This document shows, piece after piece, positions 20,404-24,337 of a stretch of 24,337 nucleotides of DNA. The notes beneath the pieces are model-generated. The model was not told where the DNA came from and searched no databases. It worked only from the letters and a program-made list of their open reading frames with translations. Source of the stretch: a virus; IMG/VR virus record IMGVR_UViG_3300018080_000583, positions 1 to 24,337 of that record, one strand, 5' to 3'. Position 1 is the first letter of the stretch. Each line of letters starts with the position of its first letter. The position numbers and the translations under genes were made by a program.

Positions 20404-22749
20404 ATGAGACAAAAATTATCGCTTTCAAAACTAGAAACAAAGTTATTAAAAGCTTGTGATGTATTAAGAGGGAAAATGGATGCTAATGAATTTAAAGAAT
20501 ACATTTTTGGTATGTTATTCTTAAAAAAGGCATCAGATGAATTTGAAGATAGAAAAAGAGAATTGAGAAAAGATTTTGAAAAAGATGGAGTAGATACTAA
20601 TATGATTGAAGAGTTGCTTGAAGATAGAGCAACTTACGGTAGTTCATTCTTTGTGCCGAAAGAAGCAAGATGGAGTTATAAAGAAAATGGACAAAATAAA
20701 GGGATTCTGCATATAAAGAAAAAAGTAGGTGATGAACTTAATATTGCATTAAGTTCGCTTGAGGAAGCAAATAATAAACAGTTGCAAGATGTGTTAAGTG
20801 GAATAGATTTTACTAAAAAGATTGGTAAAAACTCATTACCTGATAGTAAGTTGTCAGCTTTTATTTCTGTATTTGATGAAATACCACTAGGAAGAGCAGA
20901 TTTAGAATCACCTGATATCTTAGGTTCGGCGTATGAATATCTAATAAAATACTTTGCAGATGAAGCTGGAAAAAAAGGTGGAGAATTTTATACACCGAGA
21001 GAAGTTGTAAAATTAATGGTAAGTTTATTAAAACTAACAGAAGGAATGGAAGTCTATGATCCAACAGTTGGTTCTGGTGGTATGCTTATTCAAAGTAAAG
21101 AATATGTCGCAGACCATAATGGGGATACAACAAATATGCACTTTTACGGACAAGAAGATAATGGAGTAACTTGGAGAGTTTGTAAAATGAACCTTTTATT
21201 CCACGATATTAAAAATTTTAGCATAGAAAATGAGGATACAATAAAAGAGCCTAAGCATACAAAAGGTGGAGATTTACAGAAATTTGATAGAGTAATAGCT
21301 AATCCGCCATTCTCCCAAAATTATACGAAAAAAGACCTTAAATTTGCAGACAGATTTAGATATGGTTTTGCTCCTGAAACTGGGAAAAAAGCAGATTTAA
21401 TGTTTTTGCAGCATATGGTGGCAGTATTAAAAGATAGTGGAAAAATGGCAACAGTTATGCCTCATGGAGTTCTATTTAGAGGAGGAAAAGAAGAAGATAT
21501 AAGAAAAAACCTTGTCACTCAAGATAAAAAATGTTTGATAGAAGCAGTAATTGGTTTACCTGCTGGACTTTTTTATGGAACAGGAATCCCTGCTTGTATT
21601 ATAGTAATAAATAAAGTTGAAGCAGAAAGCAGGGATAAAGTTTTATTTATTAATGCTGATAGAGAGTATAAAGAAGGAAAAAATCAAAATATATTAAGAC
21701 CTCAAGATATACAAAAAATAGTTAGAACTTATGAAAATATGGAAGAAATAGAAAAATACTCTAAATTGGTAAGTATCAAAGAGATTGAAGAAGAAGGGTA
21801 TAATTTTAATATAAGAAGATATGTTGATAATACACCTGAACCTGAAAAAAATGATGTAAAAGCTCATATTATAGGTGGAATCCCAAAAGAAGAAATAGAA
21901 GAAAAGAAAGAATTTTGTAATAATCAGAATTTTGATATTTATTCATTGTTTACAGAAAAAGATGAAAAGTATTTTGAATTTAATATAAATGAAAAGGAAG
22001 AAATTAAGAAAAACATAGATAGCTTTAAATCATTACTAAAAAAAAGAGAAGTAATTCAAAATGAACTTGAAAAATGGTGGAATGAAAATAAAAGTTATCT
22101 TGAAAACTTACAAGGCAATTCAATAATAGAAGCTAAACATAAAATGATGGATAGTTTTGTAGAGAAGCAGATAGATTTTAATATTCTTGATAGAAATAAA
22201 CTAGAAGGTGTTTTTGTTACATTTTTAAACGAGATAACGGAAGATATGAAAGCTATTAATGCGACAGGATTTTTACCAAATCTATTAACTATGGGAGAAA
22301 TATTTGATATTAGATATCCTGATATTTTTGAAAAAATTGAAAAAAAGGAAATAAAAGAAATTAAAAAGGCTAATTTTGAGAAGATATATAATTATATAAA
22401 AGACGGAAAAGAAGGGATATTAGAAAGGTCTTTGGAAGAAAAGAAAAATGGTGGAATAAAGACAAATGAGGGAGATTACAATTATTTTAATATTCTAATT
22501 AAAAAAGCGATGGAGAAAATAGAAGAAAAAGAAGTTAGAGAAGTAGTATTAAAAAGAATTTATAAAGTGATAAATGGAACATTAATTAATTCATTAGACG
22601 ATGAAAAACAAAAAATGATTGACTTGTTAGAACAGGTCTGGGAAAATTATAATTTATCATTAAATACTTTATTGAGTAAAAGAAATGAGGAAAAAAAAGA
22701 ATTAGACGGCTTTTTAAATGAATTATATCTTGATGGAAGTGAGGTATAA
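20404..22749 (+). CDS. hsdM: Type I restriction-modification methyltransferase subunit (HsdM), long form
   Basis: 781 residues. Transfers a methyl group from S-adenosylmethionine to N6 of adenine, in complex with HsdS. An N-terminal HsdM helical domain (about 8-150) leads to the methylase core: Gly-Gly-Glu-Phe-Tyr-Thr-Pro-Arg, motif I Asp219-Pro-Thr-Val-Gly-Ser-Gly-Gly226 and motif IV Asn300-Pro-Pro-Phe303. Past residue 480 a charged, helical, Lys/Glu-rich extension of about 300 residues replaces the shorter tail of the EcoKI type (529 residues). Such long HsdM proteins form a recognised branch. It has its own promoter and forms a pair with hsdS (three-base gap). Confidence 0.92.
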   Translation: MRQKLSLSKLETKLLKACDVLRGKMDANEFKEYIFGMLFLKKASDEFEDRKRELRKDFEKDGVDTNMIEELLEDRATYGSSFFVPKEARWSYKENGQNKGILHIKKKVGDELNIALSSLEEANNKQLQDVLSGIDFTKKIGKNSLPDSKLSAFISVFDEIPLGRADLESPDILGSAYEYLIKYFADEAGKKGGEFYTPREVVKLMVSLLKLTEGMEVYDPTVGSGGMLIQSKEYVADHNGDTTNMHFYGQEDNGVTWRVCKMNLLFHDIKNFSIENEDTIKEPKHTKGGDLQKFDRVIANPPFSQNYTKKDLKFADRFRYGFAPETGKKADLMFLQHMVAVLKDSGKMATVMPHGVLFRGGKEEDIRKNLVTQDKKCLIEAVIGLPAGLFYGTGIPACIIVINKVEAESRDKVLFINADREYKEGKNQNILRPQDIQKIVRTYENMEEIEKYSKLVSIKEIEEEGYNFNIRRYVDNTPEPEKNDVKAHIIGGIPKEEIEEKKEFCNNQNFDIYSLFTEKDEKYFEFNINEKEEIKKNIDSFKSLLKKREVIQNELEKWWNENKSYLENLQGNSIIEAKHKMMDSFVEKQIDFNILDRNKLEGVFVTFLNEITEDMKAINATGFLPNLLTMGEIFDIRYPDIFEKIEKKEIKEIKKANFEKIYNYIKDGKEGILERSLEEKKNGGIKTNEGDYNYFNILIKKAMEKIEEKEVREVVLKRIYKVINGTLINSLDDEKQKMIDLLEQVWENYNLSLNTLLSKRNEEKKELDGFLNELYLDGSEV

Positions 22750-22752
22750 ATT

Positions 22753-24057
22753 ATGATTGAAAATTTGAAATTACCTGATGATTGGGAAATAAATTTATTT
22801 GAAAAAGTTATATTAAAGTTTTTTGACTACAGAGGAAAAACACCTTTAAAATTAGGTATGGATTGGGGAAATGGAAATATATTAGCTTTATCAGCAAATA
22901 ATGTTGAAATGGGTAGAATAAATAAAGAAAAAGAGGCTTATTATGCTTCGGAAGAATTGTATAATATTTGGATGAATAAAGGAGATTTAAAAAAAGAGGA
23001 TATTTTAATGACTATGGAGGCACCTTTAGGAAATATTACTCAAGTTCCTGATAACAAGAAATACATCTTAAGTCAAAGAGTTGTTGCAATTAGAACTAAA
23101 AACCAATTAGTAGAAAAATTTTATACTTATTTTCTTAAATCAGAATATTTTCAAGCTGAATTGAGAAAAAAATCGACAGGAACAACAGCTTTAGGTATAA
23201 GTCAAAAAAATCTTTTTCCATTAAAAGTCTTTTATCCAAAATCAACAAACGAGCAAAAAAAAATAGCTTATATATTACAAAGTATTGAAAAAAATATTGA
23301 ATCAACAGAAAAAATTATAGAAAAGTATAAAAAAATAAAACTAGGACTTATGTCTGACCTTTTAACTGGAAGAATTAGAATTAAAGATGGTAAGAAGTAT
23401 GTTGAAACTGAATTTGATATTGTAGATGGAATAAGGAAGCCAATTGATTGGGAAGTTAAAAGTTTAGGGGATGTTGGAGATTTTAAAAATGGTTTGAACA
23501 AAGGAAAAGATGATTTTGGCTTTGGTATTAAATTTGTAAATATTAGTGATGCTTATGAGACAGATTGTGTAAAAATAGATAATTTAGGGCTTATTAATGC
23601 TTCAAAAAATGAAATCAAGACTTACAAATTAAAAGATGGTGATATTGTTCTTGTTCGATCATCTGTAAAACTTGAAGGAGTTGGATATCCTGTTTTATTT
23701 GAAGAATTGACAAAGGAAGATATTGTTTATTGTGGTTTTATGATTAGATATAGGCTTTTTAACAAAAAATTAATTTTACCTAATTATTTACTATTTCTAC
23801 TTAAACATCATTCTACTAGAAGAAAAGTTTTAAATTATGCTACTAAAAGTGCAAATGTAAATATTAATCAAGAAAGTTATAAAAATATAAAAATTATGTT
23901 CCCTAAAAAAGAAGCAGAGCAGCAAGCAATATTGGAACTTGTTTTAAAACAAAATAGGTTGATTGAAAAAGAAGAATTATACCTTGAAAAGCTAAAAAAA
24001 TTAAAAGCAGGATTAATGGAAGATTTATTAACTGGAAAAGTAAGAGTAAAATATTAA
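22753..24057 (+). CDS. hsdS: Type I restriction-modification specificity subunit (HsdS)
   Basis: 434 residues with two target-recognition domains (about 8-170 and 228-395), each followed by a helical conserved region. Both halves end in matching peptides: Leu-Gly-Leu-Met-Ser-Asp-Leu-Leu-Thr-Gly-Arg near 198-208 and Ala-Gly-Leu-Met-Glu-Asp-Leu-Leu-Thr-Gly-Lys near the C-terminus. Gln-Lys-Lys-Ile-Ala and Gln-Gln-Ala-Ile-Leu mark the start of the spacer helices in each half. It therefore looks full length, reading a two-part DNA site for HsdM. No second or partial hsdS and no inverted repeat pair was seen, so inversion switching is not evident within the window. Confidence 0.92.
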   Translation: MIENLKLPDDWEINLFEKVILKFFDYRGKTPLKLGMDWGNGNILALSANNVEMGRINKEKEAYYASEELYNIWMNKGDLKKEDILMTMEAPLGNITQVPDNKKYILSQRVVAIRTKNQLVEKFYTYFLKSEYFQAELRKKSTGTTALGISQKNLFPLKVFYPKSTNEQKKIAYILQSIEKNIESTEKIIEKYKKIKLGLMSDLLTGRIRIKDGKKYVETEFDIVDGIRKPIDWEVKSLGDVGDFKNGLNKGKDDFGFGIKFVNISDAYETDCVKIDNLGLINASKNEIKTYKLKDGDIVLVRSSVKLEGVGYPVLFEELTKEDIVYCGFMIRYRLFNKKLILPNYLLFLLKHHSTRRKVLNYATKSANVNINQESYKNIKIMFPKKEAEQQAILELVLKQNRLIEKEELYLEKLKKLKAGLMEDLLTGKVRVKY

Positions 24058-24068
24058 ATATAGATTAT

Positions 24069-24089
24069 AGTCAGTAATTTTTACTGGCT
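24069..24089 (+). promoter_or_regulatory. Hairpin between hsdS and the PHP gene
   Basis: AGTCAGTAA (24069-24077) pairs with TTACTGGCT (24081-24089) over nine positions (one G-T), with a TTT loop. Only a very short T run follows, so it would be a weak terminator at best; partial read-through into the next gene is plausible. Confidence 0.5.
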
Positions 24090-24128
24090 TTAAATGTATG
24101 TTTAATTTATAAAAAGGGGTGTTTGAAA

Positions 24129-24337
24129 GTGAAGGAAATAAACTGCGGTTCAATATGGAGAAAAAGTGACTTACATATACATACACCAATGTCTTGCTTA
24201 AATAATGAATTTGGAGAGGAAATAAAAAAATTAAAAGAAAAATATAGTTTTTTTGATGTAGATCCAGATGATTTTTTAATACATATTGCTAAAACATCAT
24301 GGGATTGGAAACCACTATTTCAAAAGAATGGGTATTA
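24129..24337 (+). CDS. PHP-domain protein, TrlF-like, N-terminus only
   Basis: GTG 24129 follows AAAAAGGGG by about ten bases; the frame is open to the window end (69 codons). Residues 9-21 read Ile-Trp-Arg-Lys-Ser-Asp-Leu-His-Ile-His-Thr-Pro-Met, the HxH metal-binding start of a PHP phosphoesterase, with the Trp-Arg-Lys lead and Leu-Asn-Asn-Glu-Phe-Gly that I associate with the TrlF family (PHP fused to an AAA/SMC-like ATPase). Such genes are often found inside type I restriction loci. The rest, including any ATPase, lies right of the window. hsdR is not seen and may follow. Confidence 0.75.
   Translation, partial: MKEINCGSIWRKSDLHIHTPMSCLNNEFGEEIKKLKEKYSFFDVDPDDFLIHIAKTSWDWKPLFQKNGY

Noticed and set aside
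22753-24057. Phase-variable hsdS inversion by the nearby recombinase
   Set aside because: Only one complete hsdS is present, with no partial hsdS or inverted repeat pair in view. The similar peptides in its two halves are the normal internal repeats of HsdS. Data right of the window could change this.

Overview
The window looks like the lysis-replication-integration part of a temperate phage or prophage of a low-GC bacterium, followed by the start of a type I restriction-modification locus. Every supported gene is on the + strand. Base composition is strongly AT-rich, ribosome binding sites are of the AAAGGAGG type, TTG and GTG starts are common, and promoters are good sigma-70 types with many TGn extended -10 boxes. 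This fits a Clostridia-like Firmicute or a Fusobacteriota host; the sequence alone does not decide between them. No RNA genes, CRISPR array or insertion sequence were recognised.

Layout. (1) 1-322: the tail of an unidentified gene and small overlapping reading frames carrying the first copy of a GC-rich 43-nt repeat. (2) 335-1748: a T4-type lysozyme (endolysin) and a RuvC-type resolvase. (3) From the promoter at 1735 to about 10831: an SSB-like protein, a Sak4-like RecA-fold ATPase, DnaB-type helicase, DnaG-type primase, a Cas4/RecB-type Fe-S nuclease and a family A DNA polymerase. Together these make a nearly self-sufficient replication and recombination module. (4) 10863-15312: nucleotide metabolism and processing, with a dUTPase, a HAD nucleotidase, a dNMP kinase, a metallophosphoesterase, a ClpP-like protease and small unknown proteins. 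(5) 15334-17424: a PIN-PhoH protein whose Walker A loop is interrupted by a 275-residue intein, then a clear terminator. (6) 17476-19208: a second transcription unit of small proteins and a distant ThyX-like protein, ended by a second terminator. (7) 19213-20007: a third promoter, the second copy of the 43-nt repeat inside a short ORF, and a short tyrosine recombinase. (8) 20008-20403: a non-coding stretch rich in short repeats, probably the att/boundary region. (9) 20404-24337: hsdM, hsdS and the start of a PHP-domain (TrlF-like) gene, probably host defence DNA or cargo.

How it works together. The replication genes form one long, tightly packed operon with overlaps and short gaps. The SSB, Sak4-like ATPase, Cas4-type nuclease and RuvC resolvase form a recombination set. 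dUTPase and dNMP kinase supply and clean dNTP pools. Capsid and tail genes are absent and presumably lie left of position 1. The most unusual points are the shrunken intein in PhoH, a hairpin that appears to bring a distant Shine-Dalgarno sequence close to the nuclease start codon, the 43-nt structured repeat seen once near each end of the phage segment, a primase whose zinc-finger region has lost its cysteines, and runs of 7-8 G at gene junctions.
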